A stretch of 64,000 nt of DNA from Phallus indusiatus (Eukaryota > Basidiomycota > Agaricomycetes > Phallales > Phallaceae): assembly GCA_027605045.1 (NCBI GenBank), contig JAQFWX010000026.1, positions 372,001 through 436,000 of the forward strand, in the 5' to 3' direction. Below are positions 24,078-32,565 of the stretch, one piece after another. Made by a program: the position numbers and the translations under genes. The notes under the pieces are model-generated. The model searched no databases and was not told the DNA's origin. It saw only the letters and a program-made list of their open reading frames with translations. Positions within the stretch are counted from its first letter, which is position 1. The number at the start of each line of letters is the position of its first letter.

Positions 24078-24604
24078 TGTGATGTATCTGCCGATTTGAT
24101 GTACGATATATGCGTAGATAGTTAATAAGATTTGTTTTGGAAATTCATTATACGAGTTTGTTTGAACAAAAACGTCGATTAAAGGGAGTTTTAGTTATTG
24201 ACTTGAGTGAGGTCTTGTCAGCGAAGTTGAGAATAGTTGAGAACACAATAATATAGAGTTTATGACTTAATGGAGAATTCCACAAGTCGAGTAATAGAGT
24301 TAGATTAGAGGTTTAAATAGCCGAGAAGATTTCCGAGAAGATTTGGTCAAGATAGTAATATATTAAAGTGCTAACTACTTACAAAGGGAGTCCTGCGGCA
24401 TATATACTAGGTCGTGGGAAATACATTCTAGAGGAGCTAAACTAATTTAGATAAATGATGTCATTACATCATCACTCGCGCTTCGCGCGAGTATAAGCAT
24501 ATGAATCGACTCAATCGAGGCGAAATTGATAAAAATGAGAAAGAAATAAAGAAATACTTATTTTATACTATATTTGGTGAGCCGGGGTAGTCAGTTACAT
24601 GACA
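24078..24604. mobile_element. LTR3 solo element (527 bp) nested in LTR1d
   Basis: Starts TGTGATGTATC, ends GTTACATGACA and is flanked by GTACG at 24073-24077 and 24605-24609. Removing it restores the LTR1 end TGTCAGGGTACGCTACCGCC seen at 26351. Contains a palindromic CTCGCGCTTCGCGCGAG near 24476. No coding capacity. Confidence 0.75.
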
Positions 24605-24834
24605 GTACGCTACCGCCATCTCTCATTTTCTTATTTATTATCATCGGCATCATTTCATTTCTATTTTATTTATCATTTCCATATTTTACTTTCACTCTCC
24701 GTTTCCTTGTTCTGTCTCTATTTCACTTTCTCTACTCGCGCGCGTCGCGCGCTCGTACCCAGCGTGATGCCCGTGACATCACGTCGCTTAGGTTCGGTTT
24801 GGGCACCTGGCACTTAGCTGTGTCAGGGCTGCAC

Positions 24835-25230
24835 TGTCAGGGTACGTCCCAGGTTAACGGTCACTCTAGTATATTAGCATAGTATAGTATAACCTACTTA
24901 GATGCCTACGTGCTCTACGTCGGTCATACGGTACCCGGTATACCGGTCCGTGTTTATCCCTCGCGTATTCTTCCGAACTCTCCCCGTTTCTCCGTTCGCT
25001 CCATTCTGCCCTATCTCCCTCTTTCTCTATGTCATCCGTACTGTCCTCGGCTACCGCTCCTCCTATTGGTAGATAATGCACCTGATAGCTATTGGTTAGA
25101 GATAGCGTAATCATGTATATATACAACTGTGCGCGCATGAGTAGCTCCTTGCGCTATTATAGACTGGGTTACTGGGTTATAGTAGCAGTCCGATCCTTAA
25201 GTCTTATCGCTGAACGGTCGTGCCCTAACA
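24835..25230 (-). mobile_element. LTR1 variant (396 bp) nested in LTR1d
   Basis: Starts TGTCAGGGTACGTCCC and ends GTGCCCTAACA, flanked by TGCAC (24830-24834 and 25231-25235). Shares only the terminal bases with LTR1 while having the same length, so it is a divergent subfamily. Confidence 0.75.
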
Positions 25231-25752
25231 TGCACGCTGTGTTGTCGTTTTATGTATATAGTAGCTGTACCTAGAGTGAGGGTCCCTAAGCTTGTTCTCT
25301 TAGGATCCCCTCCCTCTAGGTGAGTAGTATAGTCATTGCCCAATATAGTACTTAGGATCCCCTCCCTCTAGTCTGAGCTGAGTAGCCCTAACAACCGGGT
25401 TTTCCTGGCTGAACTGCTGATTGTAAATTAGGAGTATATTAGTAGAAAATGTTTCTAAGATGTATTTCGATTTTTTGAATACAAAAATTTATGATAATTG
25501 AGTGATCTGAAAAAAACCGGGTTCTCTGACTTTATGAGCTTTTTGGGACTGAAGGTACTAGGTGGGAAAATTGAGCTTTTGCTTCTGGGTTCCTTATGGC
25601 TTAGCGGCTAAATTGCCACTTCATTCAATTACTTCTTGTTAGGGCTACTCAACTCAGACTAGAGGAGGGGGATCCTAAGTAAATATATTGCAAGAACTAT
25701 ACTACTCACCTAGAGGGAGGGGGATCCTAAGAGAACAAGCTTAGGGACCCTC

Positions 25753-26016
25753 TGTAACGGTTCCGCTATGAGCAGCGGACTACTATTAACCATAGTACAT
25801 ATTCGTATATATATACAATTGCATGCAGACGATCGTCGCCTGCACAAGTACCTAGTATTATGTAATGTACATAGGCGCCGTCACACCAGTAAATACCGCG
25901 TAACGGTAAAGGCGCCGGCAGCCTTTCTTACCTGCACTTGCAAATATACAGCTTTATACTGTTTGTTGTGAGTCCGTAAGAACCGGGCTAATCGTAAACT
26001 GTAACGAAACGTTACA
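25753..26016 (+). mobile_element. LTR2 copy a (264 bp) nested in LTR1a
   Basis: Starts TGTAACGGTTCCGC and ends CGAAACGTTACA, flanked by CCCTC at 25748-25752 and 26017-26021. Removing it restores GGGACCCTCACTCTAGG as in the other LTR1 copies. Confidence 0.8.
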
Positions 26017-26246
26017 CCCTCACTCTAGGTACAGCTACTATATACATAAAACGACGACACGGCATGCAGCCCTGACGCAGCTAAGTGCTAGACACCCGAA
26101 CCGAGCATAAGCAATGTGATGCCGGAGGCATCACGCCGAGATGAGCGTGCAATGCGCGTGAGCAGAGAAAGTGAAATAAAGACAGAACAAATCAACGGAG
26201 GGTGGAAATAACATATGGGAAATATAAATGAAATAGAAGGGAATAT

Positions 26247-27045
26247 TGTTAGGGCTACTCAGCTCACACTAGAGGGAGGGGATCCTAAGTAAATATATTG
26301 AGGGAGAAACTAACTACTCACCTAGAGGGAGGGGATCCTAAGAGAACAAGTGTCAGGGTACGCTACCGCCGTCTCTCATTTTCTTATTTATTATCATCGG
26401 CATCATTTCTTTTCTATTTTATTTATCATTTCCATATTTTACTTTTACTCTCCGTTTCCTTGTTCTGTCTCTATTTCACTTTCTCTACTCGCGCGCGTCG
26501 CGCGCTCGTACCCGGCGTGATGCCCGTGACATCATGTCGCTTAGGTTCGGCTTGGGCGCCTGGCACTTAGCTGTGTCAGGGCCGCACGCCGCGTCGTCGT
26601 TTTATGTATATAGTAGCTGTACCTAGAGTGAGGGTCCCTAAGCTTGTTCTCTTAGGATCCCCTCCCTCTAGGTGAGTAGTTAGTTTCCCTTCCAATATAT
26701 CGTCTTAGGATCCCCTCCCTCTAGTGTGAGCTGAGTAGCCCTAACAACAAGCTTAGGGACCCTCACTCTAGGTACAGCTACTATATACATAAAACGACGA
26801 CACGGCGTGCGGCCCTGACACAGCTAAGTGCCAGGCGCCCAAGCCGAGCCTAAGCGACGTGATGTCACGGGCATCACGCCGGGTACGAGCGCGCAACGCG
26901 CGCGAGTAGAGAATGTAATATAGAGACGGAGGGAGCAAACGGAAGGTGGACTTAATGTACGGGAAATGTAAATGAAATGGAAATGAACATATACCGAGGA
27001 TAATAAATAAGGAAAAAGGAGGGGACGCGGTAGCGTACCCTGACA
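26247..27045 (+). mobile_element. LTR1 copy b nested in LTR1a
   Basis: Starts TGTTAGGGCTACTC, ends GCGTACCCTGACA, flanked by AATAT (26242-26246 and 27046-27050). Without the nested LTR1c it is 398 bp. Confidence 0.8.
26351..26746 (-). mobile_element. LTR1 copy c (396 bp), minus orientation, nested in LTR1b
   Basis: Starts TGTCAGGGTACGCTACC, ends GAGTAGCCCTAACA, flanked by ACAAG (26346-26350 and 26747-26751). Because it lies inverted inside the same family, it forms a palindrome of more than 160 bp per arm (about 26484-26645 against 26750-26925). Confidence 0.82.
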
Positions 27046-27098
27046 AATATATACCGAGGATAATAAATAAAGAAAACTGAGGGGACGCGGTAGCGTAC

Positions 27099-27358
27099 TG
27101 TAACGTTTCATTACAGTTTACGATTAGCCCGGTTCTTACGGACTCACAACAAACAGTATAAAGCTGTATATTTGCAAGTGCAGGTAAGAAAGGCTGCTGG
27201 CGCCTTTACCGTTACGCGGTATTTACAGGTGTGACGGCACCTATGTACATTACATAATACTAGGTACTTGGGCAGACGACGATCGTCTGCATATAAATGT
27301 ATATATGAATATGTACTATGATTAATAGTAGTCCGCTGCTCATAGCGGAACTGTTACA
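27099..27358 (-). mobile_element. LTR2 copy b (260 bp), minus orientation, nested near the end of LTR1a
   Basis: Starts TGTAACGTTTCATTACAG and ends GCGGAACTGTTACA, flanked by CGTAC (27094-27098 and 27359-27363). It is the reverse complement of LTR2a with a few changes. Confidence 0.8.
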
Positions 27359-27947
27359 CGTACCCTGACACTTCTCGGTTGTGGGTTCGATTCTGAGTGC
27401 TCCAAATTTTTGGTTCTCAATACACCAGTATGTCAAGAAATAAAATTAGAGTTCTTTAAAATTATGTTTTCTAATTTCAATCACACTTGGTATTTTGCAT
27501 GAAATGATTCAGCCTGACATATATAATTTTTGAGAAAAAAAATTGTTTGTCAACTCTGGAATGTTGAAGTTTCAAAAAAAACAACCAGTACCCAGAGTCG
27601 AATACACGATCAAACAGCAATTGAGTGAAGCAGCAATTTAACCACTGAGCCATAAGGAACCCAGAAGCAAAAGCTCAATTTTCCCACCTAGTACCTTCAG
27701 TCCCAAAAAGCTCATAAAGTCAGAGAACCCGGTTTTTTTCAGATCACTCAATTATCATAAATTTTTGTATTCAAAAAATCGAAATACATCTTAAAAACAT
27801 TTTCTACTAATATACTCCTAATTTACAATCAGCAGTTCAGCCAGGAAAACCCGGTCTTTCAACCCTATTTTTTGAGCATCCGACATGCGACTTGTTGGAG
27901 TGCAAGCTAGTCTGCAAACGGTAGTAACAATGAATTCATAATTTCAG

Positions 27948-28130
27948 GGCTGTCACCTTCTTCTCAATTTATTTGAAGCAGGAAATAAGCGACTGTTAGT
28001 AACTCGAATAACGGGTGCTGATACCGGTTTCCGATTTCCCGGGCCTTCGAGGAACGCCTCTACTCAGGTCGATTTCTCAGATACCATATCTGATACTTTA
28101 TGTCTTGAGAGCTTGAATGAAAGTAAATAA
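27948..28130 (+). pseudogene. DUF6533 last exon, likely the 3' remnant of copy C
   Basis: An acceptor (ATTTCAG) precedes CHLLLNLFEAGNKRLLVTR and RITGADTGFRFPGPSRNAS, the equivalent of exon 18 in the other copies, ending SLNESK-stop at 28128-28130. Exons 12-17 are missing between 23516 and here, replaced by transposons. The sequence is divergent from B, D and E, so it might come from another lost copy. Confidence 0.65.
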
Positions 28131-29088
28131 TAAAGATATGAAGCGCCTATGGTGCTACTAGTAATAAATCAGCATACTACAGCCATCGAGGCGTTGGGAG
28201 CTTTGATATTTCTTTATGTATTTCCATGTACGACGCATAAATCTCTTCTTGAAACTTCATGATGTTATTTAAACAACTATGAACACTCGTTTGACGGGCA
28301 ATTTGGCGAAAGTCTAAAGAAAACTGGAAGAGTCCGTGAGGTATTTTAGATAGCATTACAGATAGTCTGATAGTTGAGACAGATGAGATAGTATAAGGGC
28401 TCGCGTAGAGGCTAGGCTTACTTGAGTATGGATTAAGGTTGGATTTAAAATTGGTTTATATTATGATCCACAATTCCAGGATAATTAAATGTATGTGAGT
28501 AGATTCTTGCAGATTCAATATATTTTCGAAGCGATATGTACTGTAAAAATTACAAGTGCGTTTTATATGGACACGAATTCTTGAGCTTTTTATTCTTTCG
28601 TGATGAGACCTTGGTGTATTTAATTAGACTATCTCAGTCTACTATTTGAAAGCATAGTTTCATGCGAAAGACGGCATATTCATAATAATTCTGAAGATGC
28701 TGATGGGACCGAGTCAAACGAATTGTAGTGAATCTGTTGTCTCAAGTTCACTCTAACACACTGTATAAGAATCATAAAGCATGCGCTCAAATTTCATGTG
28801 GCTACAAAACAGCGTAGATAATATAGCTCTTATATCTAAGTTGGAACTATGCACGCTAGATCAGCATTCTGACAGCTATTTACAGAACATTGAAGTGGTT
28901 TGAGATTCTGAAAAATTTGAATTAGAAGAAACGCACATCATAGGTGGATTGGATGATTCTGGATTAGGACAGCAAACGTCCTCAGGAGGGCCTGGAAGTT
29001 ACGATGTGAGCATTTATACTGCCAGTGGCAACACAACACAGATATTTCATAATACTTACAGTCGCTCTTTAAAGAAATGAACTTGAAC
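28131..29088. other. Intergenic, no gene recognised
   Basis: AT-rich, no ORF with support. The right end is the 3' side of small secreted-protein gene 1, whose terminal exon(s) may extend here. Confidence 0.4.
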
Positions 29089-29271
29089 TCAGGACTTCAC
29101 TAAATTAATAAATTCTCTTACTCTAGTAGCTGTAAACGTCGGTCAAAAGCAAATTAAGAGAATATAATCTGAAAACGTACTGCAAGCAATAATTCTTGGT
29201 CCGCCCTGTGGGGAAGCCATACTTGCAGTGAAGAGTGAGAAGAACAACAATGCGATAGTACGTTTGTACAT
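29089..29271 (-). CDS. Small secreted protein 1
   Basis: Exon 1 (29271-29181) encodes MYKRTIALLFFSLFTASMAS, a signal peptide, then PQGGPRIIAC, ending at a perfect GTACGT donor. A downstream acceptor (TTTACAG) gives TTRVREFINLVKS and a stop at 29089-29091, but other 3' exons cannot be excluded. A TATA-like TTTATATA lies 50-60 bases upstream (29324-29331). A duplicate gene is at 30199-30289. Secreted proteins this small are common in symbiotic and saprotrophic basidiomycetes; role unknown. Confidence 0.45.
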
Positions 29272-30198
29272 GTTGAATGGTATTCAGGCTGTGTACTGAT
29301 GTATGAAAAAGCTTCTGCTCGAGTTTATATACTCACGAGCTTGCCCTTTCAAGATTAGGGTTTAATCACGCGGTCCGCGTGGAGAGAGACAACTTGAAAA
29401 GTTATTTTCTCCAGAAATTTACAAAGGGACTCCATACGGGATAACCGGCTAAACCGTTTAGATGCAGCTTTCGATGGGTACCCATGACTTTGATTGAGGT
29501 AAACGTCATGAAATTCAAAAAACGTGTGAGAAATTTCATAGAATTTCATTCAACCGATAACCGGTGCCATTTTTAGAAAGTCGCAAAGCTAGCGTGGGTG
29601 AGAGCAATAATCGATTTCCAAGTTCCAACGTGGAGAATCAACTGACTCTCCGAGATGTCCTGTGATGTTCGGGAATTCGAAATGCCCTTCGAAATTGCCG
29701 ACACGCGTTGCATAAAGCGCAGAAATGCCTCACTTCGCGCCGAAGCAAAGACTCGCAAAGATCATCATTTATCAATGAGGCTGACTTTCAACCACGTGTA
29801 AAGTTGCATAAATCTGATCTGGTTACAAAACAGGGTAAAATTCTATCATATTTACTGAATCATTTTCTAGGAACTTGGCAGAAGAACCCAGCAGGGATGC
29901 AACTGAAACAACGCAAAACATCGCGTCAGCCGGAATGATTAGAGCTACTGACTCAGAAGCTCGTAATTTGAGGTAAACTTACACCATGAGGGGATTAGAA
30001 GAAGCTTGATTGATACAGCAAAGCTGATCGGAAGGGCCTGTTATAATATTAGCATGCTGGCAATACACAAAATTCCCCATACTTCTGAAAGGGGAATCAA
30101 TTAAAGATCAGTGTTATACTACTTCGAATTATTTTCTTATGTTAGTACCTATAAAAGTTCGTCAGAAATCGTTTAGAGAATAAAATTTGAGACCGTAC

Positions 30199-30289
30199 TG
30201 CAAGCAACCGGGGTGCTTTGAGGAATTGGGGAAGCCATACTGGCAGTGAAAAGTGCAACGAAGAATAAAGCGATGCTGCGTTTATACAT
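30199..30289 (-). CDS. Small secreted protein 2, first exon (tandem duplicate)
   Basis: Exon 1 has the same 91-nt length as its neighbour and reads MYKRSIALFFVALFTASMAS, then PIPQSTPVAC. The donor is GTACGG instead of GTACGT and the downstream exon is not clear; it may be decayed. Upstream flanks are also related (GGGATAAACGGCTGGACTG here versus GGGATAACCGGCTAAACCG), so the whole unit was duplicated. Confidence 0.4.
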
Positions 30290-31211
30290 TGTGAGCTGTT
30301 GTGATATATTCAGACGGTTTTTTCAATTTCATATAGTTGTGAGCATGATGTCTCTCTCTGAGTGGTACTTCAATCATGCGGGACTCGTTAAGACGACAAT
30401 AGCCATTACTCCGGGGAGGAAAAAAAAACAACGCACTATCCGGGATAAACGGCTGGACTGTCTCTAGAAGAGCATTGAGCTAAACGCCATGGATTTCAAA
30501 TACTTCGCTAGAAATTCATTGAGCCAATAGCCGATGTCCTGCTAAAGGGTCTGAAAGCTATCATAAATAAGAATATGTAGTCGATTTCCAATGTATCCGT
30601 TCGTTTGTATGTGTCCTGTGGAGTTATTTTGGTGTCTAAAATTCAAATGCCTTTTGGAGCAGCTCGTTACCGGCACGTGTCCAGGACTCCAACCGTCAAC
30701 CAAAAATGCTCCACCTGTGCCCGGCAGTTAATTCATCAATAATGAGGCTAAATTCAACACGTGCAAGGTGGTGATTGATGCATGCTCCGTAAGAAAGTTG
30801 AAATAAGTGGGTCAAATGAGTAAAGTGCCGAAAGCTGATGGAGGTATGATCCAATAGATCCAAAAACACGATCAGTCACATTGATCACACGGGCGCCTAT
30901 TTTATCGCTTATGGTCCTGTTCACATTTGGACACGCGCCTTGTTTAAGCTTCCCATTGACAACAAAGAGCCGGGACCTCACAGTCGCCACTGAAATTTCC
31001 TATTTTCCGGTTTTTTTTTTCAAATTGCCTTGGGACGTAATCATGGAAGTTTGGACATCAAATCCTTTTCAGGGCACGCGTAACACGAGGTGAGATTGGC
31101 AAGTTTGCCGTTGCACAGAATCTGGAAAAGCTGAGTGAGAGGAGGTTAATTTATTATACTAACTAGCGATCTTCCCAAAATATCCATAATCTAGCCACGA
31201 GATGAGCCATG
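30290..31211. other. Intergenic, upstream unit of small secreted protein 2 and unknown sequence
   Basis: 30400-30790 is a diverged copy of 29400-29830. An ORF at 30754-30990 (minus) has no recognisable motif and is not called. Confidence 0.4.
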
Positions 31212-32318
31212 TCATATCGAAATATTCTCTCCGACTTCCCATCTAGCGAACTCCATGACCCTAACTCCACATGAAGAATCATCCTCTTTGTTAGGCTCTC
31301 CAATCATGCCCCGCTGTCGGCTCCAATCAACAAGGACATTCTCCACCGATTTACCTGCAGCAGTGAACAGCATATCGAAAGGTTGATTGTATAACGAATT
31401 CGGCTCTCCAGATATAGACGGAGGAGACATTCCAACAACCTGTCGACTAAGGCCTCGTTCCAAGACTTCCAAATCCTTCTCGAAAGACTCCTTTTCTTCC
31501 ATTAGTTGGCGCAAGGCTGGCTTGTTGTTCGTTCTGAGTGCATCAGCGAGTAGCGCTCCTATTCTTCCCTGAGCCTCGTAGACACTTGCAACCTGCGACG
31601 ACGACGAAGAACCTGAGCTTGACTCCGGTTTTCGAAGTGCATTGTGGACGTAACTAGCCGCGCGTATTCCCAGCCCCGAATTGATAGAAGGCGGCGCCTG
31701 CACGAAAGTAGCAGCCCTGCGGATTGTAACATTTTCTCCGACGGCAGTAATCAAATCGCGAATCGCTTCAGACACTGTGGAGCACTTTTCACGGCTGGTA
31801 TCTCTTCGCATTAGAGGCGCATTTTGTTTGGACGTATGAAATATCCATGGGTGCTATCATCGGCGTTGACGAAGTCTCTTCTCCCATGTACGCAACCGTA
31901 AACGCCAAATCCTAGGTTAACTGTCGAAAGAGCTCGTTCCTTCCGACGAAGTCCGTTTCCCAGTTAATTCTACCATTCCTGCCCTTACTTTGTGAGAGGA
32001 TGCTCTCGCAGCGGAAGTCCCTCTTGTCAACACCGCAACTCCCACCAACCCTTCTCTAGTGAACCGTCCTCCAACTTTCTCGGCTTTACGCTGTCCGCTG
32101 ACTTCCCGGTCTTTGTCCAACCACTCCAACGCTCCCTCAACGTCTCCTTTAGAAGCAACCTGCGCCTCCCTAGCTCTTTGCATTGACGCAGTTGTGCGTT
32201 TTCTTATTTCAGCAACAAGTTTTATTGTAGGCTGTAAATCTGGAGTCGTTGAAAGGGGCCGAAAGGATGATAATCAGCGAGAGACATGATAGCGTTGTAT
32301 TGTTTTTCGAAGGAGCAT
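31212..32318 (-). pseudogene. Mitochondrial elongation factor Ts pseudogene
   Basis: EF-Ts recycles EF-Tu in mitochondrial translation. The remains follow the family in order: MLLRKTIQRYHVSR (mitochondrial presequence), KLVAEIRKRTTASMQRARE, KGDVEGALEWLDKDREVSG, TREGLVGVAV, MVEL, WETDFVGRNELFRQL, DLAFTVAYMGEETSSTP, QNAPLM, TVSEAIRDLITAVGENVTIR, RIGALLADAL, RQVVGMSPPS, MEFARWEVGEN. Four breaks interrupt it: TGA at 32274-32276, a one-base frameshift after MVEL (about 31963), TAG at 31912-31914, and a frameshift at about 31820-31850. A 54-nt in-frame intron could remove the first stop but its donor (GTCTCT) is poor. The 3' half is still open (31811-31212). A functional copy should exist elsewhere in the genome. 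Confidence 0.8.
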
Positions 32319-32565
32319 TTTTAACACTGCTCAAAAAAAAGTTAACGGCGGAATCTAAATTGGCTTAGGTAAGCCTCACGTTCACCTCTTCTCGTCCCAA
32401 CTCTCTCCTGGCATGACGACTCAAAGACTTGTTGTTGAGGACGAGATGAGAAAAAAGTAAGAAATTTTCATTAATAGCACTACTTAGCTACGATATTAAT
32501 CTAACATTATTCAAGAAATCATAAGAAAATAGCGGTTCGTCACTTTCGTGATCATAAACCCTCAG

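Larger units (their letters stand above)
24066..25393 (-). mobile_element. LTR1 copy d, minus orientation, with two nested insertions
   Basis: Reads TGTCAGGGTACG ... GAGTAGCCCTAACA, the reverse complement of LTR1. Removing the two nested elements and their 5-bp duplications leaves 395 bp, the same as the other LTR1 copies (395-398). Its own outer target duplication is not visible (TTAGG at the left, ACCGG at the right). ORFs inside are by-products of LTR sequence. Confidence 0.75.
25637..27370 (+). mobile_element. LTR1 copy a, outermost of a stacked nest
   Basis: Starts TGTTAGGGCTACTC, ends CGTACCCTGACA, flanked by CTTCT at 25632-25636 and 27371-27375. After removing LTR2a, LTR1b (with LTR1c inside) and LTR2b with their duplications, 396 bp remain, equal to LTR1c. 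No internal retrotransposon region is present, so it is a solo LTR or a terminal-repeat-only element. Confidence 0.8.
25394..27855. mobile_element. Long-inverted-repeat (foldback) element with tRNA-like boxes, split by an LTR
   Basis: Left arm 25394-25636 starts ACCGGGTTTTCCTGGCTGAA. The right arm, to 27855, ends with the reverse complement GCCAGGAAAACCCGGT. The arms are about 240 bp long and highly similar. Each arm holds a tRNA-like A box (TGGCTTAGCGG at the left; TGGCTCAGTGG in the right arm, reverse strand). A B-box-like GGTTCGATTC follows at about 27384. The 1734-bp LTR1a insertion lies between the A and B boxes. A SINE-type or tRNA-derived origin is inferred. Confidence 0.55.

Noticed and set aside
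26484..26925. A large hairpin that might be a functional RNA or CRISPR-like structure
   Set aside because: Explained completely by LTR1c inserted in inverted orientation inside LTR1b, with an ACAAG target duplication.
24574..27111. Several ORFs with the repeated text LSFSYLLSSA and RALVP
   Set aside because: They are translations of LTR1 copies in both orientations, not genes.
25560..27400. A genuine tRNA gene split by an LTR
   Set aside because: The A and B boxes are recognisable but acceptor-stem and anticodon-stem pairing cannot be made; it sits in inverted-repeat arms, so a tRNA-derived repeat is more likely.
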